Source: Gulosibacter sediminis
GTDB lineage: Bacteria > Actinomycetota > Actinomycetes > Actinomycetales > Microbacteriaceae
Length of the DNA: 64,000 nucleotides
Assembly: GCF_023370115.1 (NCBI RefSeq)
Contig: NZ_CP097160.1
Coordinates: forward strand, 558,001-622,000
Direction: 5' to 3'
Position 1 is the first letter of the stretch; each line of letters opens with the position of its first letter. Shown piece by piece: positions 34,649-42,719 of the stretch. The position numbers and the translations under genes were made by a program. The notes beneath the pieces are model-generated. The model was not told the DNA's origin and did not search any database. It was given only the letters and a program-made list of their open reading frames with translations.

Positions 34649-36176
34649 CCACGAAGTTCGCGTCCACCGATCCGAAGAGAACCTCGCCCGCGAAGACCAG
34701 CTCGCGTGGAAGCTCGCCGAGGTCGCCGCCGACCCCGTCGAGGTGAGCGAGGAGGTCACCGACATGGTGATCAACCGCGTCATCGACAACGCCTCGGTCG
34801 CCGCCGCCTCGCTCAACCGCGCGCCGATCGTTGCCGCGCGCGGGCAGGCCACCGCGCATCCCGTCTCGCGCCACGGCGAGGGCGCGACCGTGTTCGGCCT
34901 CGACGCAGGTGAGCGCACGAGCCCCGAGTGGGCCGCCTGGGCAAACGGCGTCGCCGTGCGCGAGCTCGACTTCCACGACACCTTCCTCGCCGCCGAGTAC
35001 TCGCACCCGGGCGACAACATCCCGCCGATTCTCGCGGTGGCGCAGCACCTCGCGGCGGCCCGCGGCCTGAGCGGTCGCGACCTCGTGCGCGGCATCGCGA
35101 CCGGCTATGAGGTGCAGGTCGACCTCGTCAAGGGCATCTCGCTGCACAAGCACAAGATCGACCACGTCGCGCACCTCGGCCCGTCGGCCGCGGCCGGCAT
35201 CGGCACCCTGCTCGGCCTCGACGCCGAGACGATCTTCCAGGCCGTCGGCCAGGCGCTGCACACCACCACCGCGACGCGGCAGTCGCGCAAGGGTGAGATC
35301 TCGACATGGAAGGCGCACGCGCCCGCATTCGCCGGCAAGATGGCGGTCGAGTCGGTCGACCGGGCGATGCGCGGCCAGACGAGCCCGACGCCGATCTATG
35401 AGGGTGAGGATGGTGTCGTCGCGTGGCTGCTCGACGGCCCGGAGGGGCGCTACACGGTGCCGCTTCCCGAGGCGGGCGAGGCGAAGCGCGCGATCCTCGA
35501 CACCTACACGAAGGAGCACTCGGCCGAGTACCAGGCGCAGGCCTGGATCGACCTCGCGCGCAAGCTGCACCACGCGCATCCCGAGCTCGTCGAGCACCCC
35601 GAGCGCATCGAGTCGGTGCGTATCGAGACGTCGCACCACACGCACTACGTCATCGGTTCGGGCGCGAACGACCCGCAGAAGTACGACCCGACGGCGTCGC
35701 GCGAGACGCTCGACCACTCGATTCCGTACATCTTCACGGTGGCGCTGCAGGACGGCACGTGGCACCACGTCGGCTCCTACTCGCCCGAGCGCGCGGCCCG
35801 GCCCGACACCGTTGAGCTCTGGCACAAGGTGACGACGGTCGAGGACCCGGAGTGGACCCGCCGCTACCACTCGCTCGACATCAGCGAGAAGGCCTTCGGC
35901 GGCGCGGTCGTCATTCGCCTCGCCGACGGCACCGAGCTTCGCGACGAGATCGCGGTCGCCGACGCGCATCCGCTCGGCGCCCGGCCGTTTGCCCGCGAGC
36001 AGTACGCGCAGAAGTTCCGCACGCTCGCCGCCGACGTGCTCGAGGCGGGCGAGATCGAGCGCTTCCTCGAGGTCGCGCAGCGCCTGCCCGAGCTCGGGCC
36101 GGAGGAGCTCGGCCAACTCACGATCGTGGCCGCGCCCGGCAAGCTCCTCACCCCGCCCGCCGACGGCATCTTCTAG
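34641..36176 (+). CDS. prpD: 2-methylcitrate dehydratase (MmgE/PrpD family)
   Basis: PrpD dehydrates 2-methylcitrate in the propionate-oxidising cycle. The 511 aa product shows '[20 protein letters not shown]', '[20 protein letters not shown]', '[18 protein letters not shown]' and '[17 protein letters not shown]', all typical of PrpD. The start is GTG 34641 with AAAGGAC upstream, overlapping the end of the GntR gene. prpB follows after ten bases. Confidence 0.95.
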   Translation: MRNHEVRVHRSEENLAREDQLAWKLAEVAADPVEVSEEVTDMVINRVIDNASVAAASLNRAPIVAARGQATAHPVSRHGEGATVFGLDAGERTSPEWAAWANGVAVRELDFHDTFLAAEYSHPGDNIPPILAVAQHLAAARGLSGRDLVRGIATGYEVQVDLVKGISLHKHKIDHVAHLGPSAAAGIGTLLGLDAETIFQAVGQALHTTTATRQSRKGEISTWKAHAPAFAGKMAVESVDRAMRGQTSPTPIYEGEDGVVAWLLDGPEGRYTVPLPEAGEAKRAILDTYTKEHSAEYQAQAWIDLARKLHHAHPELVEHPERIESVRIETSHHTHYVIGSGANDPQKYDPTASRETLDHSIPYIFTVALQDGTWHHVGSYSPERAARPDTVELWHKVTTVEDPEWTRRYHSLDISEKAFGGAVVIRLADGTELRDEIAVADAHPLGARPFAREQYAQKFRTLAADVLEAGEIERFLEVAQRLPELGPEELGQLTIVAAPGKLLTPPADGIF

Positions 36177-36186
36177 GAGGCCGACC

Positions 36187-37086
36187 GTGCTCTACGCATC
36201 CACCTCACCCGCCGAGAAGCGCGCGGCGTTTCGCGAGCGGCTCGCCTCGGGCGAACTGCTGCGGTTCCCCGGTGCCTTCAACCCGCTCTCGGCGCGGCTC
36301 ATCGAGCGCAAGGGCTTCGACGGCGTCTACGTGTCGGGCGCCGTGCTCGCGGCCGACCTCGGGCTGCCCGACATCGGCCTCACGACCCTGAGCGAGGTCG
36401 CGGGCCGGGGCAAGCAGATCGCACGTATGACCGAGCTGCCGACGATCATTGACGCCGACACCGGCTTCGGCGAGCCGATGAACGTGGCCCGCAGCATCCA
36501 GGAGCTCGAGGACGCCGGGCTCGCCGGCGCCCACATCGAGGACCAGATCAATCCGAAGCGCTGCGGGCACCTTGACGGCAAGCAGGTCGTCGACGAGGAC
36601 ACCGCGATCAAGCGCATCCGCGCCGCGGTCGACGCGCGCCGCGACACGAACTTCCTGATCATGGCGCGCACCGACATCCGCGCCGCCGAGGGGCTCGATG
36701 CGGCGATCGACCGCGCGAAGGCGCTCGTCGATGCCGGCGCCGACGCGATCTTCCCCGAGGCGATGCGCACCCTCGACGAGTTCGCGGCGATGCGCGCGGC
36801 CGTCGATGTGCCCCTGCTCGCGAACATGACCGAGTTCGGCAAGAGCGAGCTGTTCTCGGTCGACGAGCTGCGCGACGTCGGCATGAACCTGGTGATCTGG
36901 CCCGTGTCGATGCTGCGCATCTCGATGGGCGCGACCGAGCGCGCGCTCGACGAACTCAGGCAAACCGGACATCTGCGCGGGAAGCTGGGGGAGATGCAGC
37001 ACCGTGCGGAGTTGTACGAGCTCATCGATTACGAGGCGTACAACCACTTCGATACGTCGATCTTCAACTTCCGCGTCGATCGGTAG
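36187..37086 (+). CDS. prpB: 2-methylisocitrate lyase
   Basis: PrpB splits methylisocitrate into pyruvate and succinate. The 299 aa protein belongs to the isocitrate lyase/PEP mutase family: 'FPGAFNPLSARLIERKGFDG', 'DADTGFGEPMNVARSIQELE', and the catalytic loop 'KRCGHLDGKQVV' with the active-site Cys, then 'MARTDIRAAEGLDAAI'. AGGAGG spans the prpD stop and GTG 36187 follows. Tightly coupled to prpD. Confidence 0.95.
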   Translation: MLYASTSPAEKRAAFRERLASGELLRFPGAFNPLSARLIERKGFDGVYVSGAVLAADLGLPDIGLTTLSEVAGRGKQIARMTELPTIIDADTGFGEPMNVARSIQELEDAGLAGAHIEDQINPKRCGHLDGKQVVDEDTAIKRIRAAVDARRDTNFLIMARTDIRAAEGLDAAIDRAKALVDAGADAIFPEAMRTLDEFAAMRAAVDVPLLANMTEFGKSELFSVDELRDVGMNLVIWPVSMLRISMGATERALDELRQTGHLRGKLGEMQHRAELYELIDYEAYNHFDTSIFNFRVDR

Positions 37087-37112
37087 CCCCGAACCCCGCA
37101 AAGGAGCGAGCT

Positions 37113-38222
37113 ATGGAAGCCAAAGAAATTTACAAGGGTCTCGCCGGTGTGCCGGTCGACTACACCGCGATCTCGAAGGTGAATGCCGAGACGAATTCGC
37201 TGCTCTATCGCGGGTATCCGGTGCAGGAGCTCGCCGAGCGTAGCTCGTTCGAGGAGGTCGCGCTGCTGCTCTGGCACGGCGAGCTGCCGAGCGCGGATGC
37301 GCTGGCCGAGTTCACCGCGTTCGAGCGCGCGAACCGCGCGCTGCCCGAGCGCGTCAAGCAGTTGATCGACGACCTGCCCGTTACGTCGCACCCGATGGAT
37401 GTCGTGCGCACGGCGGTGTCGGTGCTCGGCGCGCTCGACGAGACGACCGAAGACAACTCCGAGGCGATGAATCTGCTCAAGTCGAAGCGGCTGTTCGCGG
37501 CGCTGCCCGCGGTGGTCGCGTACGACCAGCGGCGCCGCCGCGGCGAGGCGCTCGTGGAGCCGCGCGACGACCTCGACTACGCGCAGAACTTCCTCTGGAT
37601 GGCCTTCGGTGAGGAGGCCGCGCCCGAGGTGGTCGACGCGTTCCGGGTGTCGATGGTGCTCTACGCCGAGCACTCGTTCAACGCCTCGACGTTCACCGCT
37701 CGGGTGATCGCGTCGACGACGGCCGACCTCTACAGCGCGGTCACGGGGGCCATTGGCGCGCTCAAGGGTGCGCTGCACGGCGGCGCGAACGAGGCCGTCA
37801 TGCACGCGTTCGAGGAGATCGGCTCGGCCGAGAACGTCGTGCCGTGGCTCGACGATGCGCTCGCGAACAAGCGCAAGATTATGGGTTTCGGTCACCGCGT
37901 CTACAAGCACGGCGACTCGCGCGTGCCGACGATGCAGGCGGCGATGGAGCGCATGATTGCGTACTACGGCCGCGACGACATGCTCGAGCTCTACCGCACG
38001 CTCGCAGGGGAGTTCCTCGAGCGCAAGGGCATCTACCCGAACCTCGACTACCCGGCCGGCCCGACGTACCACCTCATGGGCTTCGACACGCAGACGTTCA
38101 CGCCGCTGTTCGTCGCGGCGCGTGTCACGGGCTGGACGGCGCACGTGCTCGAGCAAAACGCGAACAACGCCCTCATCCGCCCCCTCTCGGTCTACAACGG
38201 CCCAGAAGAACGCCACCTCTAA
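37113..38222 (+). CDS. prpC: 2-methylcitrate synthase / citrate synthase
   Basis: The enzyme condenses propionyl-CoA with oxaloacetate. The 369 aa product has citrate-synthase motifs: 'LLYRGYPVQELAE' at the N-terminus, the catalytic His in 'GALHGGANEAVM' (near residue 217), 'MGFGHRVYKHGDSR' with the second His, and 'DYPAGPTYHLMGF' with the catalytic Asp region. The dimeric short form and its position after prpD-prpB favour PrpC over a housekeeping citrate synthase. AAAGGAG precedes ATG 37113. Confidence 0.93.
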   Translation: MEAKEIYKGLAGVPVDYTAISKVNAETNSLLYRGYPVQELAERSSFEEVALLLWHGELPSADALAEFTAFERANRALPERVKQLIDDLPVTSHPMDVVRTAVSVLGALDETTEDNSEAMNLLKSKRLFAALPAVVAYDQRRRRGEALVEPRDDLDYAQNFLWMAFGEEAAPEVVDAFRVSMVLYAEHSFNASTFTARVIASTTADLYSAVTGAIGALKGALHGGANEAVMHAFEEIGSAENVVPWLDDALANKRKIMGFGHRVYKHGDSRVPTMQAAMERMIAYYGRDDMLELYRTLAGEFLERKGIYPNLDYPAGPTYHLMGFDTQTFTPLFVAARVTGWTAHVLEQNANNALIRPLSVYNGPEERHL

Positions 38223-38270
38223 CCTCAAGAAGGAGGCCCCCGCCACGGCGGGGGCCTCCTTCTTGAGGTT
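38221..38270. terminator. Bidirectional terminator with 23-bp perfect stem overlapping the prpC stop
   Basis: The arms 38221-38243 and 38248-38270 are perfectly complementary. The first two bases are the last two of the prpC TAA codon, and the second arm ends seven bases before the terC stop. It serves both convergent genes. Confidence 0.8.
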
Positions 38271-38277
38271 CTGGGGG

Positions 38278-39306
38278 TTATTTGGTGTCGACTCCGTCGG
38301 CGGCCGGGGTGGCTTCGACGGCGTCGTTCTCGTCTTCCGGGTTGAGCTTCGAGTAGATCAGCGACGCGATGACCGCGATGAGCAGCACCCCGAAGATATA
38401 GATGAGCGAGAACCAAGTTGGAATTTCGGGCACCCACATGACGGGCTCGCCACCGTTGATGAACGGCACCTCGTTGACGTGAAGCGCGTGGAACACGAGC
38501 TTCACGCCGATGAATGTGAGGATGAACGCCAGGCCCAGGTCGAGGTACTTGAGGCGCGACAGCAGGCCATCGAGCAGGAAGTAGAGCTGGCGTAGGCCGA
38601 GCAGCGCGAGCGCGTTCGCCATGAACACGAGGTACGGCTCCTGCGTGATGCCGAAGATCGCGGGAATCGAGTCGAGCGCGAACAGCAGGTCGGTGAAGCC
38701 GAGCGACACGATGACGAGCACGAGCGGCGTGAAGACCCTCTTGCCGTTCTCGACGATGGTCCACTTGTCGCCGTTGTAGTTCTCCGAGGCGGGGATGACG
38801 CGCTTCACGTGGCGCACCCAGCCGGGCATCTCGGGGTCGGAGTCGTCGAACGAGTCGATGAACTGCTTGACGCCGATGTAGAGCAGCCATGCGCCGAAGA
38901 TGTAGAAGACCCAGGCCCAGGCCTCGAGCACCCAGGCACCCGCGATGATGAAGATTGTGCGCAGCACGAGGGCGATCGCGATGCCGATTAGCAGCACCTT
39001 CTGCTGCGCGAGCTTCGGCACCTTGAAGCTGATCATGATCAGCAGGAACACGAAGAGGTTGTCGACGCTGAGCGCCTTCTCGGTGAAGTAACCGGTGATG
39101 AAGTCACCCGCGTGCGCCCAGTCCCATTGCCAGGCGACGAGGAACATGAAGCCGAACGAGAGCACGATGTAGAAGACCGACCAGAAGCCGGCTTCCTTCA
39201 TCGAGGGCACGTGGGCGTGGCGCACGTGCGAGTAAAAGTCAAAGAAGAAGAACCCGACGACGACCGCAATGCTGATCGCCCAGATCCAAATATCGACGTG
39301 ATTCAT
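38278..39306 (-). CDS. TerC-family membrane protein (metal exporter)
   Basis: The 342 aa protein has about eight membrane segments. Conserved acidic residues lie in 'GFFFFDFYSHVRHAH', 'ALSVDNLFVFLLIM' and 'LLFALDSIPAIFGITQEPY', the TerC signature positions. Related proteins export Mn2+ or support metal loading of secreted enzymes. ATG 39306 follows TGGAGG; a longer frame from 39366 would run into the riboswitch and is not used. The upstream yybP-ykoY element points to manganese control. Confidence 0.9.
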   Translation of the reverse strand: MNHVDIWIWAISIAVVVGFFFFDFYSHVRHAHVPSMKEAGFWSVFYIVLSFGFMFLVAWQWDWAHAGDFITGYFTEKALSVDNLFVFLLIMISFKVPKLAQQKVLLIGIAIALVLRTIFIIAGAWVLEAWAWVFYIFGAWLLYIGVKQFIDSFDDSDPEMPGWVRHVKRVIPASENYNGDKWTIVENGKRVFTPLVLVIVSLGFTDLLFALDSIPAIFGITQEPYLVFMANALALLGLRQLYFLLDGLLSRLKYLDLGLAFILTFIGVKLVFHALHVNEVPFINGGEPVMWVPEIPTWFSLIYIFGVLLIAVIASLIYSKLNPEDENDAVEATPAADGVDTK

Positions 39307-39335
39307 GAAGCCTCCAGAAGGTTCGTTGAACGTTC

Positions 39336-39433
39336 CGAAGGTCTCTTCCGCCGCGATTGCGACCAACGTTCCCGGATGAAACTCCGTGTTTCACCGTGAT
39401 GACGAGAACGTTGAGGAGGAATACTCCCCTTCA
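39336..39433 (-). promoter_or_regulatory. yybP-ykoY (Mn2+) riboswitch before terC
   Basis: On the minus strand the element begins GAAGGGGAGTATT and ends GGAAGAGACCTTC, the two conserved L1/L3 halves, with GAAGG pairing with CCTTC to close P1. Between them lies a hairpin with GTGAAACACGGAGTTTCAT. It ends about 30 bases before the terC ATG. The class senses Mn2+ and typically turns on exporter genes. Confidence 0.8.
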
Positions 39434-39446
39434 ACACCGCACTAGG

Positions 39447-40028
39447 TTACACGCTGTGGGTCAATTCCACTGCCACGGGGTACCCGTTCGCGAGTCGCAC
39501 GCGGAAGCCGTGTCGCGCATCCGGGTCGGTCTCGAGCACCGTGAGCGCGAGGTTATTGATCGCGGGCGAGGCGACCGTGAGCAGGTCGTTGAGCAGCAAT
39601 CGCACGACGGTGCCGTGCGTGACGATGAGGGCATCGGATGCGCCGGTCGCGGCCACGTGCTCGAGGGCGCGGTAGGTGCGCTCGAGCACCGCCGCGACGG
39701 GCTCGACGGTCGGGTGGTCGGCGAGGCGCCGCGTGCCGTCGGGCAGGAACACCGTCTCGCCCTCGAGCTCGCCGAAGCTGCGCTCGACGATGTCGGGCAA
39801 CGGGGTGGGCTCGCCAAGCCCGGTGATGCGGCCGAGCTCGGTCGCGGTCTGCGTCGTACGCGTGAGCGGCGAGCAGAACAGCGCGCTCCACGGCTGCCCC
39901 TCGAGCAGCACCGCGGTGCGCCGGGCCTGGTCGTAGCCGGTGTCGTTGAGCGGGATGTCGCTCATACCCTGGAAGAGGGCCTTTCGGTTCCACTCGGTTT
40001 CGCCGTGCCTGATCAGCCCAATTCGCAT
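39447..40028 (-). CDS. Histidine phosphatase (phosphoglycerate-mutase-like)
   Basis: The 193 aa protein starts 'MRIGLIRHGETEWN', the catalytic RHG motif with phosphorylated His8. 'SPLTRTTQTA', the acid/base Glu in 'ERSFGELEGE', and the second His in 'LIVTHGTVVR' are also present. The substrate is not predictable. TACCCT six bases before ATG 40028 indicates a leaderless mRNA, back-to-back with the ftsY promoter. Confidence 0.9.
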   Translation of the reverse strand: MRIGLIRHGETEWNRKALFQGMSDIPLNDTGYDQARRTAVLLEGQPWSALFCSPLTRTTQTATELGRITGLGEPTPLPDIVERSFGELEGETVFLPDGTRRLADHPTVEPVAAVLERTYRALEHVAATGASDALIVTHGTVVRLLLNDLLTVASPAINNLALTVLETDPDARHGFRVRLANGYPVAVELTHSV

Positions 40029-40034
40029 GCCTCT

Positions 40035-40040
40035 AGGGTA
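40035..40040 (-). promoter_or_regulatory. -10 element of the histidine phosphatase gene
   Basis: TACCCT on the minus strand lies six bases before ATG 40028. Confidence 0.45.
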
Positions 40041-40053
40041 CGGCCCGCCCGGC

Positions 40054-40059
40054 TAGGCT
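40054..40059 (+). promoter_or_regulatory. -10 element of ftsY
   Basis: TAGGCT lies seven bases before ATG 40067. It is only 13 bases from the divergent -10, so the two polymerase sites must overlap. Confidence 0.5.
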
Positions 40060-40066
40060 TGGCCCC

Positions 40067-40948
40067 ATGGCGGAACGCAAACCCTGGTCTCTCGGAAACG
40101 CCCTGCGCGGCATGTTCGCACGACGCACGATCGACGAATCGACGTGGGAAGACCTCGAGGATGCGCTGCTCACGGCCGACTTCGGGCCCGACATCACCGA
40201 CGAGATTGTCGACGAGCTGCGCGCGCAGGTCGCACACCACCAGACGACGGATGCGCGCGACCTGCGCCGCATGCTCAGCGAGGTGATCGAGGAGCGCCTG
40301 TCGAAGTTCGACACGACGCTGAACCTCTCGGCTCGCCCCGCCGTCACCCTCATGGTTGGCGTCAACGGCGTCGGCAAGACGACGACGATCGGCAAGTTCG
40401 CGCGGTTCCTACGCAACTTTGACCGCACCGTCGTGGTCGGCGCGGCCGACACCTTCCGCGCCGCCGCGGTCGAGCAGCTCGACACGTGGGCAATGCGGGC
40501 CGATGTGCGCATCGTGCGGCCGCAGCAGTTCGGCCAGGACCCCGCCTCCGTCGCGTACCAGACGGTCGAGGTCGCGATGCGCGAGGGCATCGAGATGGCG
40601 ATTATCGACACCGCCGGCCGCCTGCAGACGAAGGCCGGCCTCATGGACGAGCTCAAGAAGGTGCACCGCGTCGTCGAGAAGCTCACGCCCGTGAGCGAGG
40701 TGCTGCTCGTGCTCGACGCCACGACCGGGCAGAACGGCGTGCAGCAGGCCGAGGCGTTCATCGAATACGCCGGCGTCACGGGCCTCGTCATCACGAAGCT
40801 CGACGGCTCGGCCAAGGGCGGCTTTGTACTCGCTGTGCAGGAGCGCACGGGGCTGCCGATCAAGCTCATCGGCACGGGCGAGGGCATCAACGACCTCACC
40901 GGTTTCACACCGCACGTCTTCGCCGAGCAGCTGCTCGCCGACGCGTAG
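40067..40948 (+). CDS. ftsY: Signal recognition particle receptor FtsY
   Basis: FtsY docks SRP-ribosome complexes at the membrane. The 293 aa protein is an NG-domain-only form without the long acidic A domain of E. coli. It shows the G1 loop 'GVNGVGKTTTIGKFA' (near residue 99), 'DTFRAAAVEQL', G3 'DTAGRLQTK', and 'TKLDGSAKGG'. ATG 40067 is leaderless. Many actinobacteria have smc-ftsY adjacent; here a 24-kb metabolic block separates them. Its partner ffh is at 45616. Confidence 0.96.
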   Translation: MAERKPWSLGNALRGMFARRTIDESTWEDLEDALLTADFGPDITDEIVDELRAQVAHHQTTDARDLRRMLSEVIEERLSKFDTTLNLSARPAVTLMVGVNGVGKTTTIGKFARFLRNFDRTVVVGAADTFRAAAVEQLDTWAMRADVRIVRPQQFGQDPASVAYQTVEVAMREGIEMAIIDTAGRLQTKAGLMDELKKVHRVVEKLTPVSEVLLVLDATTGQNGVQQAEAFIEYAGVTGLVITKLDGSAKGGFVLAVQERTGLPIKLIGTGEGINDLTGFTPHVFAEQLLADA

Positions 40949-40958
40949 CGGTGACCGA

Positions 40959-41014
40959 CAGACAAACGAGCGGCGGCTCCCGACCGAAGTCGAGAGCCGC
41001 CGCTCGTTTGTCTG
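40959..41014. terminator. Bidirectional terminator between ftsY and the permease gene
   Basis: The arms 40959-40979 and 40994-41014 form a 21-bp perfect stem, continued after one mismatch by CGAC/GTCG with the loop CGAA. Confidence 0.8.
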
Positions 41015-41022
41015 CGGGGGAG

Positions 41023-42462
41023 TTACTCGCCCATCGGGGCCTCGACGGCCTCGGTGATCGGCTTGCCGTACTGACCCGACTTCTTGAGGTTGCGGCGCAC
41101 GAACGGCCACACGGCCACGAGCACGACGACCGAGATGAGGCTCGTCCACACCTGCACCTGCGTGCTCGGCCCGCTCACGAGCATGATCACGACGATGCCC
41201 GCGACGGCGGCGACGGTGAGGTACGCGAGCCACGGGTGCAGCCACATCTTCAGCTTGAGCTGCGACCGCTCCTCTGGGCTCATCTTGCTGCGCAGGCGCA
41301 CCTGCGTCAGGGCGATGAAGACGTACACGAACAGGGCGACGAGGCCCGAACTGTTCATGATGAAGTCGAAGATGCCACTGTCGGGGAACAGGAAACTCAC
41401 GAGCACGGCTGCGAAGCCGCCGAGCGTCGAGGCGATGACGGCCGCGACCGGCACGCCGTTCTTCGCCTTGCGGGCGATGAACTTCGGGGCGAAGCCGCGC
41501 TCGGCGATCGAGGCGAACATGCGCGAGGCCGAGTAGATACCCGAGTTGAGCACCGAGCAGACGGCGGTGAGAATCACGGCGGTCATGATGAGGTCGGCGC
41601 CGGGAATCCCGTACTGCGAGAACAGGTAGGCGAAGGGGCCCTGGTCGTCAGTGTCGGGCAGGCCGTTCCACGGCACGATCGCGACGATGAGGAACACCGA
41701 GCCTAGGTAGAAGAGCAGGATGCGCCAGATGATCGTGTTGGTGGCCTGCCGCACGCCGCGGGCAGGGTCCTCCGACTCGGCCGCCGCCATGACGGCGATC
41801 TCGGTGCCGAAGTACGAGAAGATCACGATGGCGACGCCCGAGAGGATTGGCCAGACACCGTTCGGCGCGAAGCCGCCGTGGCTCCAGAGGTTGCTGATGC
41901 CGGGGGTTGCGTTCGGCCAGAGGCCGAAGATGAACAGCGCACCGACGGCGAGGAACACGATGATCGCGGCGACCTTGATGCTCGCGAGCCAGAACTCCAC
42001 CTCACCGAACGACCGCAGCGAGACGAGGTTCGTGATGATGAAGATGACGAGCAGCGCGACGGCGAAGACCCACGAGGGAATCACCGGGAACCAGCCGTTG
42101 AGGATCGCGCCGCCGATGACGGCCTCGTAGGCGACGACCCCGACCCAGAAGTACCAGTAGAGCCAGCCCACAAGGTAGCCGGCCCACTCGCCGAGGCCGC
42201 TGCGGGCGTACTCCATGAACGAGCCGATCGACGGCCGGGCGGTCGCCATCTCGCCGAGCATCCGCATCGCGAGCATGACGAGCAGGCCGCCGATGGCGTA
42301 CGAGAAGAGGGCGGCGGGGCCGACCTGGGAGATGACGTTGGCCGAGCCGACGAACAGGCTCGAACCGATGATGCCGCCGAGCGTGATCATCGTCACGTGG
42401 CGGTTGCGAAGCTTCTTCGCTGGCTGTGCTTCGGTGCCAGCCTGGGCGGTTTGTTGTGACAT
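41023..42462 (-). CDS. AAT-family amino acid permease
   Basis: The 479 aa protein has about 12 membrane segments. It opens with 'LRNRHVTMITLGGIIGSSLF', the diagnostic AAT-family start, and continues with 'MLGEMATARPSIGSFMEYAR' and 'FSYFGTEIAVMAAAESEDPA'. It resembles GABA/proline/aromatic amino acid transporters; the substrate cannot be assigned. It is a single gene between a terminator and a divergent protease gene. Confidence 0.9.
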   Translation of the reverse strand: MSQQTAQAGTEAQPAKKLRNRHVTMITLGGIIGSSLFVGSANVISQVGPAALFSYAIGGLLVMLAMRMLGEMATARPSIGSFMEYARSGLGEWAGYLVGWLYWYFWVGVVAYEAVIGGAILNGWFPVIPSWVFAVALLVIFIITNLVSLRSFGEVEFWLASIKVAAIIVFLAVGALFIFGLWPNATPGISNLWSHGGFAPNGVWPILSGVAIVIFSYFGTEIAVMAAAESEDPARGVRQATNTIIWRILLFYLGSVFLIVAIVPWNGLPDTDDQGPFAYLFSQYGIPGADLIMTAVILTAVCSVLNSGIYSASRMFASIAERGFAPKFIARKAKNGVPVAAVIASTLGGFAAVLVSFLFPDSGIFDFIMNSSGLVALFVYVFIALTQVRLRSKMSPEERSQLKLKMWLHPWLAYLTVAAVAGIVVIMLVSGPSTQVQVWTSLISVVVLVAVWPFVRRNLKKSGQYGKPITEAVEAPMGE

Positions 42463-42719
42463 TTCGCGTTCCGGGTTGCGCGCGCGGGGCGCTCGGTCAT
42501 GGGTCCCGCTGTCGGCAGACGTCCGGGCTCACTGCGCTGTCACTCTGTGCCGTACAAACGTGCATCCCGCCATCGGGGTATCTCGGCGGCGGTGCAAGAA
42601 GCGTCGTCGTCGGCGATGAGGATTTTACGCAGGGTGTTGGCCGCGTGTCACATCGACGCATAACTGGCTCATAGCTTTCCCATGCCCGGCTCATCGCGAC
42701 GAGGGGTGATATCAGTGCC

